DNA of 18,868 nucleotides. It comes from an uncultured Eubacteriales bacterium. Lineage in GTDB: Bacteria > Bacillota > Clostridia > Peptostreptococcales > Anaerovoracaceae. Positions 6,772-13,762 of the stretch are shown here, in pieces; the stretch's first letter is position 1, and every line of letters begins with the position of its first letter. Location of the stretch: contig CAJUEB010000018.1 in assembly GCA_910585135.1 (NCBI GenBank), forward strand, positions 1 to 18,868. Direction: 5' to 3'. The notes under the pieces are model-generated. The model made no database searches, was not told where the DNA came from, and was given only the letters and a program-made list of their open reading frames with translations. Made by a program: the position numbers and the translations under genes.

Positions 6772-8510
6772 TACTTGCGCCCCCTTTCCAACTCTTCTTC
6801 ACTGAGCTGCGACAATGCGATTTCCTTGTAAACATCGCAGTTTTTCATCAGCTCTTCATGCGTTCCCTTTCCTGCCATCCGGCCTTCATCCAGCACCAAT
6901 ATTTGATCAGCATCCATAATCGTATTGATCCGCTGGGCGACGATTATGATCGTACTGTCGCCGACTTTTTCTTTCAGTGCGCTTCGGAGCGCCTTATCCG
7001 TACGGAAATCCAGTGCCGAAAAGCTATCGTCAAAAATATATATATTCGGTTTTTTCACCAGCGCCCGGGCAATGGAAAGCCGCTGCTTCTGTCCGCCCGA
7101 AACGTTGACGCCGCCCTGCGCCACCTCTTCATCGAATCCATGTTCCTTTTCATTGATGAAATCCAGCGCCTGCGCCGTCTCCGCCGCTTCCGTCATTTCC
7201 TCCTGTCCGGCATTTTCCATGCCATACCGCAGATTGCTGGCGATCGTGCCGGAAAAAAGCATTCCCTTCTGTGGAATGTATCCAATCTGCTCACGGAGCT
7301 GATGCTGGGTCATCGCCCTGATATCAATACCATCCAGCAGGATTTCCCCTTCCGTAACGTCATAAAACCTCGGAATCAAATTGATCAAGGTCGATTTCCC
7401 GCTGCCCGTACCGCCGATAATCGCCGTCGTCTTGCCCGGCTGGGCGGTAAAGCTGATGTCTTGCAGCGTCTTTTCCTCCGCATCAGGATACGCAAAGGAC
7501 ACATTGCGGAACACCACGAGACCTTGTTCGTTTGCAGGTGTTTGTGGATCGTCAGGATCAAGAACCGTCGGTTTCATCTCCAGCACCTGCCCGATCCGCT
7601 GTGCCGAAACTGCTGCCCGCGGAATCATGATAAACATCATCGTGATAAAAAGAAACGACATGATCACATGCATCGCGTATTGCAGATAAGCAAGCATATC
7701 TCCGATCATCAAACGCTGCGCTTCAATCAGGTGCGCCCCCGCCCATATGATCAGGATGCTGACCGCATTCATTACGAACATCAACGCAGGCATCATGAAC
7801 GACATCGCTTTGTTGACAAACAGGTTGAGCTTGGTCAGATCCAGGTTAGCCTCATCAAAACGCTTCTCCTCAGCCTTCTCCGTGGTAAACGCCCGGATGA
7901 CAAGCGATCCAGAAAGCCTTTCCTTCATAATCAGGTTCAGCCTGTCCAGCTTTTTCTGTAGCACCTTGAATTTCGGCAATACCAGGAAAAAGGCAGCTCC
8001 CATAATGCAGAGGATCGCCAAAAGCGCAATTCCTACCGTCCAGGAAAGCGACACGCTCGTATTCAGCGCCCTGATCACCGCACCGATCCCCATAAGCGGT
8101 GCGAAACACGCAAGACGTAAAATCATTACCGTCGCCTGCTGTACCATCTGCACATCATTGGTTGAACGGGTAATCAAGGATGCAGTTGAAAACTCCTCCA
8201 GCTCAGCGGCTGAAAAATTCGTGATCCTGTGAAACAGGGCCGCCCGCACATCCCGCGATGATTTTGCCGCAGTCTGCGCCGCCAGAAAGCCGCCGCCTAC
8301 AGCAAACAGCACCGTCGCGGCGGATATGCCCGCCATGATAAGCCCCACGCGCCAGATATACGCCATATCGCCTTTGACAATACCGAAATTGATGATATCC
8401 GACATATATGCCGGCAGCGTCAATTCACACATCGCCTGGCCAAATAAAAACAGCAAGATAAAAACGATATAGAATTTATAAGGCTTGTAATATTTTAAAA
8501 CGGTTTTCAT
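6771..8510 (-). CDS. ABC multidrug-type exporter, half-transporter with degenerate ATPase site
   Basis: A 579-residue membrane-ATPase fusion that pairs with the next gene. The membrane domain spans about residues 15-300 and the ATPase domain 330-579. Walker A is GGTGSGKS (366-373) and the signature is a normal VSGGQ (470-474). Walker B reads YIFDDSFSALD, so the catalytic Glu is replaced by Asp495, and the switch His is replaced by Gln526 (VAQRINT). These two changes mark the TM287/LmrC/BmrC-type subunit, whose own ATP site is hydrolysis-poor while its signature completes the active site of the partner. The ATG lies within the ATGA overlap with the upstream marR-type stop. The ligand is unknown; drugs, bile compounds, lipids or a peptide are all possible. 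Confidence 0.92.
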   Translation of the reverse strand: MKTVLKYYKPYKFYIVFILLFLFGQAMCELTLPAYMSDIINFGIVKGDMAYIWRVGLIMAGISAATVLFAVGGGFLAAQTAAKSSRDVRAALFHRITNFSAAELEEFSTASLITRSTNDVQMVQQATVMILRLACFAPLMGIGAVIRALNTSVSLSWTVGIALLAILCIMGAAFFLVLPKFKVLQKKLDRLNLIMKERLSGSLVIRAFTTEKAEEKRFDEANLDLTKLNLFVNKAMSFMMPALMFVMNAVSILIIWAGAHLIEAQRLMIGDMLAYLQYAMHVIMSFLFITMMFIMIPRAAVSAQRIGQVLEMKPTVLDPDDPQTPANEQGLVVFRNVSFAYPDAEEKTLQDISFTAQPGKTTAIIGGTGSGKSTLINLIPRFYDVTEGEILLDGIDIRAMTQHQLREQIGYIPQKGMLFSGTIASNLRYGMENAGQEEMTEAAETAQALDFINEKEHGFDEEVAQGGVNVSGGQKQRLSIARALVKKPNIYIFDDSFSALDFRTDKALRSALKEKVGDSTIIIVAQRINTIMDADQILVLDEGRMAGKGTHEELMKNCDVYKEIALSQLSEEELERGRK

Positions 8511-9067
8511 AAGTGTTCCTTTTCCTCCTCCAGCATTTTCTCTATGTTCCCGGTTACTTTCGCCAAAAGCCGCCGGAACGTTTCAATCTCATCTTTGCTC
8601 ATCCCTTCCGTCAGCTTCCGTTCAAAAGCAAGGACATGTTTTGCTCCACAGCGGACTGCCCACTTTGCCTTTTCCGTGGGATACAGGCAGTACGCGCGTT
8701 TGTCCTGCGCGTTCTGCTCCCTGCTGACATAACCCTTTTCCACCATATCCTTGACGGATTTTGCCACTGCCCCTTTATCGATCCGCAGTTGTTTCACCAG
8801 ATCCTCCTGCGAAATACCGGGATAACGGCTGATATATTTCAAATACCCCATCTGCTGCCCTGTCAGGTTAAACTGCTTCATCGCCCGGTTATGCATGATC
8901 CGCCCATGCCTGTATATCAGGGAGAAACCTGTCTGTATCGAGCGATGTTCATCAATGCACACAGATGGCTGACTGCACGGATGCCGCCGCCCCATATCCG
9001 TACCCGCCGAGGGGGTTTCCACATTATGCGTCCCGCACTTTGGGCATATCCCATTATTTTCTTTCAT
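8507..9067 (-). CDS. MarR-family regulator of the ABC exporter operon
   Basis: A 186-residue winged-helix repressor. The core runs from about residue 40 to the end, with the DNA-recognition region ISQEDLVKQLRIDKGAVAKS followed by the wing (REQNAQDKRAYCLYPTEKA, with the conserved Asp-Lys-Arg). Ahead of it lies a 38-residue N-terminal extension absent from ordinary MarR proteins, with Cys8-x2-Cys11, Cys31 and Cys37, which could bind zinc or act as a thiol sensor. The ORF is open to 9196, but the promoter (-10 at 9138-9143) puts the transcript start near 9131, so the upstream ATGs at 9139 and beyond are not transcribed and 9067 is the start; the ribosome binding site is mediocre. Its stop overlaps the exporter start (ATGA). 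Two matching palindromes cover the promoter, so it very probably represses its own operon. Confidence 0.88.
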   Translation of the reverse strand: MKENNGICPKCGTHNVETPSAGTDMGRRHPCSQPSVCIDEHRSIQTGFSLIYRHGRIMHNRAMKQFNLTGQQMGYLKYISRYPGISQEDLVKQLRIDKGAVAKSVKDMVEKGYVSREQNAQDKRAYCLYPTEKAKWAVRCGAKHVLAFERKLTEGMSKDEIETFRRLLAKVTGNIEKMLEEEKEHL

Positions 9068-9122
9068 CGAACTTTCCCGTTCCTTTCCGCCCCGCAACGG
9101 AAGCAGCGCCAACAGCAAAATA

Positions 9123-9136
9123 GTTGTCTTTGCAAC
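9123..9136. promoter_or_regulatory. Operator A of the MarR-type regulator
   Basis: GTTGTCTTTGCAAC is an imperfect palindrome (GTTG...CAAC) over the predicted transcript start near 9131. With its flank, AATAGTTGTCTT (9119-9130) recurs as an exact inverted copy at 9165-9176. The centres of the two sites are 36 bp apart. Confidence 0.65.
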
Positions 9137-9137
9137 C

Positions 9138-9166
9138 ATTTTACGCATGATCGAGTTGGTTGTCAA
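9138..9166 (-). promoter_or_regulatory. Promoter of the marR-exporter operon
   Basis: TTGACA (9161-9166 on the complement), a 17-bp spacer and TAAAAT (9138-9143) form a near-consensus promoter. Both ends are covered by the palindromes at 9123-9136 and 9159-9172, which is the standard layout for autorepression. Confidence 0.85.
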
Positions 9167-9172
9167 GACAAC
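9159..9172. promoter_or_regulatory. Operator B of the MarR-type regulator
   Basis: GTTGTCAAGACAAC is a perfect palindrome (6-bp arms, 2-bp centre) that contains the -35 element. Size and symmetry fit a MarR dimer site, and binding here would block RNA polymerase. Confidence 0.75.
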
Positions 9173-9202
9173 TATTTCTTTTTTCACATAAAACACACAA
9201 AC

Positions 9203-10075
9203 CTACAGATTCATGTCCTTTACCAGAGAAGCCAGCACCCTTCTGTTTGCGCCGCTGATGCTCCCCAGCGGCAATCTACAGCTGCCGACCTGCATGCCCG
9301 TCATATTCATGATTTCTTTGATCGGTACTGGATTCGTCTCACAGAATAGTGCATTGATCAGGTTTAGATACTGAAGCTGCATTTTGCCAGCTTCTTCGGT
9401 TCGTCCTTCCAGATATGCGTGCGTCATTTCACGCACCTTCTCCGGCATCAGATTCGCCCACACCGACACTGCGCCCGCAGCGCCCATAGACATCAGTGCG
9501 ATCGTAATGTCGTCATTTCCTGAATAAATGTTAAAATCATCATGAATGAGCGTGGAAAGCTTCGCCACATAAGACATATCTCCGCTCGCTTCTTTTATCC
9601 CTGCAATATTCGGATGCTTGGAAAGCTCTGCGACAATGCCAACGTCAATGCAGATTCCAGTCCTGGACGGTACATTATAGATGTAAATCGGGATGCTGAC
9701 GCTATCGGCAATTTTATAAAAATGCTCGATCATGCCAGATTGGTTTGGTTTATTGTAGTATGGCGTGATGACCAGAAGGCCATTAGCTCCCATCTCCTGG
9801 TATTTGATGCTCCTGGCAATAGATTTTTCCGTATTATTCGTTCCGCTGTTGACGATGATCGGAATCCGCCCGCCAGCCTCCTCTACGGATACGCGGACGA
9901 TTTCATCCTGCTCCTCTTCGCTCAAAGCAGGCGTTTCGCCAGTCGTTCCCAATATCAATACCGCATCTGTGCCATGTTCTATATGCATATTGAGCAGTTC
10001 CCGCAGCTTCCTGTAATTCACGTTACCGGCTTCATCAAAAGGTGTAATAAGCGCTACGATAGATCCTTTTATCAT
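9203..10075 (-). CDS. dapA: 4-hydroxy-tetrahydrodipicolinate synthase
   Basis: Condenses pyruvate with aspartate semialdehyde, the first committed step of lysine and diaminopimelate synthesis. The 290-residue protein has the usual length and all key features: GTTGE (43-47, substrate-binding Thr44/Thr45), the Tyr pair at 106-107, YNVPSRTG with Tyr133 and Arg138, and the Schiff-base Lys161 in GIKEASGD. The Arg in the active site and the GTTGE motif favour DapA over N-acetylneuraminate lyase. AAGGAGG lies 6 nt before the ATG at 10075; the 14 extra codons up to 10117 have no such support. No other lysine genes are adjacent. No terminator is visible between its stop and the marR-exporter promoter, so some read-through is likely. 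Confidence 0.95.
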   Translation of the reverse strand: MIKGSIVALITPFDEAGNVNYRKLRELLNMHIEHGTDAVLILGTTGETPALSEEEQDEIVRVSVEEAGGRIPIIVNSGTNNTEKSIARSIKYQEMGANGLLVITPYYNKPNQSGMIEHFYKIADSVSIPIYIYNVPSRTGICIDVGIVAELSKHPNIAGIKEASGDMSYVAKLSTLIHDDFNIYSGNDDITIALMSMGAAGAVSVWANLMPEKVREMTHAYLEGRTEEAGKMQLQYLNLINALFCETNPVPIKEIMNMTGMQVGSCRLPLGSISGANRRVLASLVKDMNL

Positions 10076-10119
10076 AATCGACCTCCTTGTATGATTTATT
10101 ATCTCCATATTATGCAAAA

Positions 10120-10137
10120 ATCACAAAAATGTGTGAT
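10120..10137. promoter_or_regulatory. Candidate palindromic site upstream of dapA
   Basis: ATCACA, 6 bp, TGTGAT: a perfect inverted repeat 45 bp before the dapA start, next to a TAATAT/CATAAT-like -10. The half-sites are those of CRP/FNR-type sites but in the outward order, so I do not name a regulator. Confidence 0.3.
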
Positions 10138-10259
10138 AAAAGGAGAAAAGTTTTCGCTTAAGGATCATGTGCGGGAAAAATGAATATGCGGAAATGCTAA
10201 CGCTATAAATGGAATAAATATTAGAGGTGCTTTGTCAACAATTTCTTTCACATAATTGC

Positions 10260-10700
10260 TCATAAAGAATGGCTTTTCTTATATTTTTGCTCATAAATTT
10301 CTTTCAAATCGTCAATAGCCATTGTAACATCAAAAGTATGGAAGCCAAGCCAGCATTCGTCCATTGTTTTGGCGTCAGCGATTTTAAATATTTCACGACT
10401 GTATTCACCCGTGTAATAATGCCAGTAGCGATAAGTATATCCAATCCAATACATTATTTCCGTAGAATAAACCGCACCGGCCTTTTTAAGCCCGCCGACT
10501 TCATCATTTAGTTCCTCAAGAATATATTCCTCGCCAGCCCATTGCAAGCGATCATAAACGTCATCAAGGGCAAGGGCCGTTTTGCTGTTCATAAAAGCTT
10601 CTATAAACGATGGACAATCCAATCCAGTTGTCCGGGCAAGTTCAAATAACCGGCCTTGTATATCGCAGAGTTGACGCTTTTCGAGAGTAAGATTTTCCAT
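10260..10700 (-). CDS. Uncharacterised partner of the HTH/DUF3990 protein
   Basis: A 146-residue acidic, soluble protein that I do not recognise. It is rich in aromatic residues at about 83-97 (YWIGYTYRYWHYYTG) and has no membrane segment, signal or catalytic motif that I can name. The segment FIEAFMNSKTALALDDVYDRLQWAGEEYILEEL (its first half, about residues 32-64) is faintly like small proteins that sit beside DUF3990 genes, but I would not assign it to DUF3791. AGGTG lies 6 nt before the ATG at 10700, and only one base separates the preceding stop (TAA) from this ATG, so the pair is translationally coupled. A GTG at 10709 is an alternative start. Composition is AT-rich like its partner. An antitoxin or immunity role is inferred only from position and size. 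Confidence 0.7.
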   Translation of the reverse strand: MENLTLEKRQLCDIQGRLFELARTTGLDCPSFIEAFMNSKTALALDDVYDRLQWAGEEYILEELNDEVGGLKKAGAVYSTEIMYWIGYTYRYWHYYTGEYSREIFKIADAKTMDECWLGFHTFDVTMAIDDLKEIYEQKYKKSHSL

Positions 10701-10701
10701 T

Positions 10702-11550
10702 TTATTCACCTGCCTCTAATATCTCATCAAAAAACCGACCTTCACGACGATATTTCCGGCAAATTTCATCTGCCATTGCAATTCCTTTTGAACGGTTAGC
10801 TTCACTTTCTTGTTTTCGCTTATCCCGATCATTCTTATCAAGTACTTGCTCATCAAGAATCTTTATTTTTTCGCAAGCCTTTTCTGTTAACGCGACGTAT
10901 TGCTTCCCAAGCTTTAACGCCGAAAGGCTATTAATCAACGCCAGATCGGTAATTTCTCCATTGAAAAAACGATCTAGGACAACGAACATTCTATCATTAG
11001 CGATGTAGCCAATAATCATGTCACAGTCTTCACTTAAATTTGCAAAACGGTTATAGATCGTTGAATGTTTTACAGACTCCATTTTGCCTCGATTGTATGC
11101 AATTAACAACGCCCAATCTAATCCCACTTCTACATCAAGAATTTTAAGTTCTGATAGATTGACACTTAACGTATATATTCTGGCATCGGGATAATTGCAA
11201 ATCAGCGTAAGTGGCTGGATTCGGTCAGTTCCCATATAAAACCCTTTTCCAAAATCGCAGCGTTCCCGGCTTATAGGGGCAATCGTGCCATGAATTCCTG
11301 ATTTTGAACCATGATAAAGAGTTACAATTTCATTTGTTCTAATAATATGATTCCCTTCAAATTGAGAAAAATCAATTTTATTGTTGACACATAAATTTTT
11401 AATTGCATTTACAGCAATTTGTGATGGCTCGCAACGACCTTTTTCCCAACGGTTGACAGTAGCAAAACTTACACCCAGCGCATCAGCGAATTCACTTTGG
11501 TTTAAATTTAGATAGGAGCGGATTTCCTTTATAATTTGAGAACTTTTCAT
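10702..11550 (-). CDS. HTH (XRE) domain fused to a DUF3990 ADP-ribosyltransferase-like domain
   Basis: A 282-residue two-domain protein. Residues about 4-55 are an XRE-type helix-turn-helix (LNLNQSEFADALGVSFATVNRWEKGRCEPS). Residues about 75-225 match DUF3990, a member of the ADP-ribosyltransferase/PARP-like fold: LYHGS (78-82) supplies the first-strand His, DFGKGFYMGTD (99-109) the NAD-pocket aromatic segment, and QYVALTEKA (217-225) the third conserved element. A highly charged tail of about 50 residues follows. Its likely activity is NAD-dependent modification of an unknown cellular target, with the HTH providing DNA binding. AAGGAGG lies 5 nt before the ATG at 11550; the longer ORF to 11610 runs through the promoter. 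The downstream partner is one base away. A 13-bp palindrome in the promoter is the obvious autoregulatory site. It could be a toxin, a defence effector or a regulator; no catalysis can be proved from sequence. Confidence 0.8.
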   Translation of the reverse strand: MKSSQIIKEIRSYLNLNQSEFADALGVSFATVNRWEKGRCEPSQIAVNAIKNLCVNNKIDFSQFEGNHIIRTNEIVTLYHGSKSGIHGTIAPISRERCDFGKGFYMGTDRIQPLTLICNYPDARIYTLSVNLSELKILDVEVGLDWALLIAYNRGKMESVKHSTIYNRFANLSEDCDMIIGYIANDRMFVVLDRFFNGEITDLALINSLSALKLGKQYVALTEKACEKIKILDEQVLDKNDRDKRKQESEANRSKGIAMADEICRKYRREGRFFDEILEAGE

Positions 11551-11569
11551 GGCAGCCTCCTTGCGTTGC

Positions 11570-11598
11570 GATATAACATTTGAACGGTTCAATTGTAA
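11570..11598 (-). promoter_or_regulatory. Promoter of the HTH/DUF3990 module
   Basis: TTACAA (11593-11598 on the complement), a 17-bp spacer and TATATC (11570-11575). The spacer contains the palindrome at 11580-11592. The start near 11563 leaves a short leader with a strong ribosome binding site. Confidence 0.6.
11580..11592. promoter_or_regulatory. Probable operator in the HTH/DUF3990 promoter
   Basis: TTGAACGGTTCAA is a perfect palindrome with 6-bp arms and a single central base. It lies between -35 and -10, where a bound dimer would exclude RNA polymerase. The HTH domain of the protein it precedes is the natural ligand. Confidence 0.65.
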
Positions 11599-11721
11599 CA
11601 TATGAGACATTAAAATACAATATCGCTCTGCTGATACGCCTCATCCTTCTACCTTTTTCTTCTCTTTGTCCGGCATCTATTGTAATCCTGCAACGCCAAC
11701 CTTTCGTATACAAAAATGCAG

Positions 11722-11750
11722 TTGACAATCTTTTATTATTGGTTTACAAT
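11722..11750 (+). promoter_or_regulatory. Promoter of birA
   Basis: TTGACA (11722-11727), a 17-bp spacer and TACAAT (11745-11750): close to consensus. GTTGACAAT (11721-11729) and GTTTACAAT (11742-11750) are direct repeats 21 bp apart, and GTTnACAA-like words occur in biotin operators, so BirA autoregulation is possible but unproven. Confidence 0.8.
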
Positions 11751-11759
11751 CTCTTCATG

Positions 11760-11795
11760 CGGAAAATCCTGCCCGGCGCCGGGCTGCATTTTCCG
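11760..11795 (+). other. Strong hairpin at the 5' end of the birA transcript
   Basis: CGGAAAAT (11760-11767) pairs with ATTTTCCG (11788-11795), and inside it GCCCGGCGCCGGGC (11771-11784) is a perfect palindrome; 3-nt internal loops separate the two stems. It begins about 3 nt after the predicted transcript start. No T-run follows, so it is not a standard terminator; it could stabilise the mRNA or bind a regulator. Confidence 0.6.
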
Positions 11796-11823
11796 TAAAT
11801 ATCGTATTTTATGGAGGCAGGCT

Positions 11824-12804
11824 ATGACAATCAAAGATTCCGTACTGCACATGCTCACAGAATGCAAGGGAAAGTTTTATTCAGGAGAAGAGCTTTCACA
11901 CCGCCTAAAGGTTTCAAGAACCGCCATATGGAAAGCCATCAATGCTTTGCGGCAAGAGGGTTACCCAATAGAAGCCGTCACCAATAAGGGATATATGCTG
12001 ATGCAGGATAACTGGCTCATCACAGAAGAAAGCCTGCGTCTTTGCCTGCCAGCGAAATACCGGAAGAATCCCATCCACATATACGATACCCTTGATTCCA
12101 CGAATATCCGCGCCAGCCAGCTGGCGTTAGCAAATGCGCCTCATGGGACGATCGTTATGGCACGTCAGCAAAGCAGCGGACGGGGAAGGCTGGGCAGGAG
12201 CTTCTTTTCCCCGCGGGAAGGCATTTATCTCAGCCTCATTATCAAGCCTTCCTTCGATCTTAGCAAATCGGTACTCGTGACCTCGGCGGCGGCAGTCGCT
12301 GTCGCGGAAAGTGTTGAAAACGTGTGCGGCATATCGGCGGGCATCAAATGGGTCAATGATGTCTATGTTAATGGGAAAAAAATCTGCGGAATCCTCACCG
12401 AAGGCATCACCGGCCTTGAAACAGGGCAGATCGAAAGCCTTGTCATCGGCATCGGTATCAACACGGCACTGCATGGATTCCCCCCGGAGCTTCTGGATAC
12501 AGTGGGAGCAATCGAAGGCAACTATTCCAAGTCAGCACTGGCGGGGAGCGTAATCAGCCGCACACTTGACCTGGCGGAAACCATCGAAGAGAGGAGCTTT
12601 ATCGACGCCTACCGCCGCAAAAGCCTGGTAATCGGCAAAACCGTAACGGTCTACAAAGGGATCTATCAGGTGAATCCAACCGATGAAATTCCTTCGCGCA
12701 CGGCACATGTCCTCGATATCGATAATAACGGCGGCCTAGTGGTACGCTATAGCGACGGCACGCAAGAAACCCTTACGTCCGGCGAAATCTCCGTCAGGCT
12801 ATAA
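11824..12804 (+). CDS. birA: Bifunctional biotin ligase / biotin operon repressor
   Basis: Activates biotin to biotinyl-AMP and attaches it to the lysine of biotin carboxyl carrier proteins. The 326-residue length and an N-terminal winged-helix domain (about residues 1-62, with SGEELSHRLKVSRTAIWKAI) show the group II, repressor-type form. The catalytic domain has GRGRLGR (119-125, biotinyl-AMP loop), KWVND (175-179) and KKICGIL (185-191, with the catalytic Lys), followed by the small C-terminal SH3-like domain. GGAGG lies 6 nt before the ATG at 11824; upstream in-frame codons cover the promoter and hairpin and are not coding. The biotin transporter gene follows 145 bp later on the same strand, so birA and bioY form a salvage pair. 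No biotin synthesis genes are seen. Confidence 0.95.
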   Translation: MTIKDSVLHMLTECKGKFYSGEELSHRLKVSRTAIWKAINALRQEGYPIEAVTNKGYMLMQDNWLITEESLRLCLPAKYRKNPIHIYDTLDSTNIRASQLALANAPHGTIVMARQQSSGRGRLGRSFFSPREGIYLSLIIKPSFDLSKSVLVTSAAAVAVAESVENVCGISAGIKWVNDVYVNGKKICGILTEGITGLETGQIESLVIGIGINTALHGFPPELLDTVGAIEGNYSKSALAGSVISRTLDLAETIEERSFIDAYRRKSLVIGKTVTVYKGIYQVNPTDEIPSRTAHVLDIDNNGGLVVRYSDGTQETLTSGEISVRL

Positions 12805-12949
12805 TTCGGCTTATGCTAAAAACGAACGCTTGAATCAATATGGGCACGTCTATGTGCGATATCTTCCCTATATGCCAAGATACACAACGATACACTTCCA
12901 TCAAATAATTGCTTTCACCTTCTCGACAGAAGAGAAAAAGGAGGATATA

Positions 12950-13582
12950 ATGACAACATCAGCAAAACGATATTCCAATACGGTATATATGATATTATGC
13001 GGACTTTTTGCCGCTTTGACAGCCATATGCTCTTTTATTACCATCCCTCTTCCGTTTACCCCGATTCCTGTAAACCTGGGAATGTTAGGTATGTTCTTAA
13101 CAGGAGGCATATTAGGAAAAAAATACGGAACGGCAAGCATTACAGTATATGTGCTGATGGGAGCAGTTGGCGTTCCTGTCTTTGCCGGATTCCGGGCAGG
13201 TCTTAGCGTCCTGGCCGGACCAACAGGCGGCTACATTGTGGGCTATATCGCAGGAGCATTTGCCATCGGCTGCATTCTCGATATAGCACTACAAAACGAA
13301 AAGACCGATGAAAGAAAGGAATTGCAGCAGCAAGATTGTAATGCTACGGACTTGCAGCAAAAAAGTGCCAAACCCGCAAAACGTCTATGGATTTATATCG
13401 CTGCCCTGGTCATCGGAACAGCCATCTGCTACTTTCTCGGCACGTTGTGGTTTATGTTCAGCACGAAAACCGGACTGTATGCATCCCTGATTGCCTGCGT
13501 TTTTCCGTTTCTGGCAGGGGATGCCATAAAAATCATCGTTGCAGCGCTATTGATCCGAAAGCTGCGCCCGTTCGTGCATTGA
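12950..13582 (+). CDS. bioY: Biotin transporter substrate-binding subunit BioY
   Basis: Integral membrane S-component that captures biotin, alone or with the shared energy-coupling ABC module of ECF transporters. The 210 residues contain six hydrophobic segments. The BioY-typical stretches are LPFTPIPVNLGMLGMFL, the KKYG region leading to GAVGVPVFAGFRAGL, and GPTGGYIVGYI. A polar insert of about 35 residues (Gln- and Lys-rich, about 124-158) separates the fourth and fifth segments and makes the protein slightly longer than the usual 180-200. AAAAAGGAGG lies 5 nt before the ATG at 12950; the 40 extra codons of the longer frame are not transporter-like. It lies behind birA. No ATPase or EcfT gene is present here, so those would be encoded elsewhere. 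Confidence 0.93.
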   Translation: MTTSAKRYSNTVYMILCGLFAALTAICSFITIPLPFTPIPVNLGMLGMFLTGGILGKKYGTASITVYVLMGAVGVPVFAGFRAGLSVLAGPTGGYIVGYIAGAFAIGCILDIALQNEKTDERKELQQQDCNATDLQQKSAKPAKRLWIYIAALVIGTAICYFLGTLWFMFSTKTGLYASLIACVFPFLAGDAIKIIVAALLIRKLRPFVH

Positions 13583-13638
13583 TTGAAACATATGCTGCGT
13601 TACCTTGCGAAATAACGGATGTCCAGATGCAACGCTAA

Positions 13639-13666
13639 TTGAAAACTTCACATCATGCTATATACA
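13639..13666 (+). promoter_or_regulatory. Possible promoter upstream of nagZ
   Basis: TTGAAA (13639-13644), a 16-bp spacer and TATACA (13661-13666). The match is fair and the leader to the ATG at 13763 would be about 90 nt. No terminator is evident after bioY, so read-through is an alternative. Confidence 0.4.
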
Positions 13667-13762
13667 AAAAACAAACGACGCCATAGCGCAATTCTAATTT
13701 AAAACGATGCGTGATTGAGCCGAACACCGTATTGGTTTAACGCATTCCGCAATGGAGGTTCT

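Noticed and set aside
6702..7961. Long plus-strand ORF (419 codons) opposite the exporter genes.
   Set aside because: It is antisense to two unmistakable ABC transporter genes and its composition is typical of a shadow frame.
8513..9349. Long plus-strand ORF (278 codons) opposite marR.
   Set aside because: It is a shadow of the marR and dapA coding strands, with a His/Phe/Cys-rich composition and no start signal.
10201..10259. TTGACA on the minus strand downstream of the HTH/DUF3990 module, possible second dapA promoter.
   Set aside because: No acceptable -10 lies at 15-19 bp, so I did not list it.
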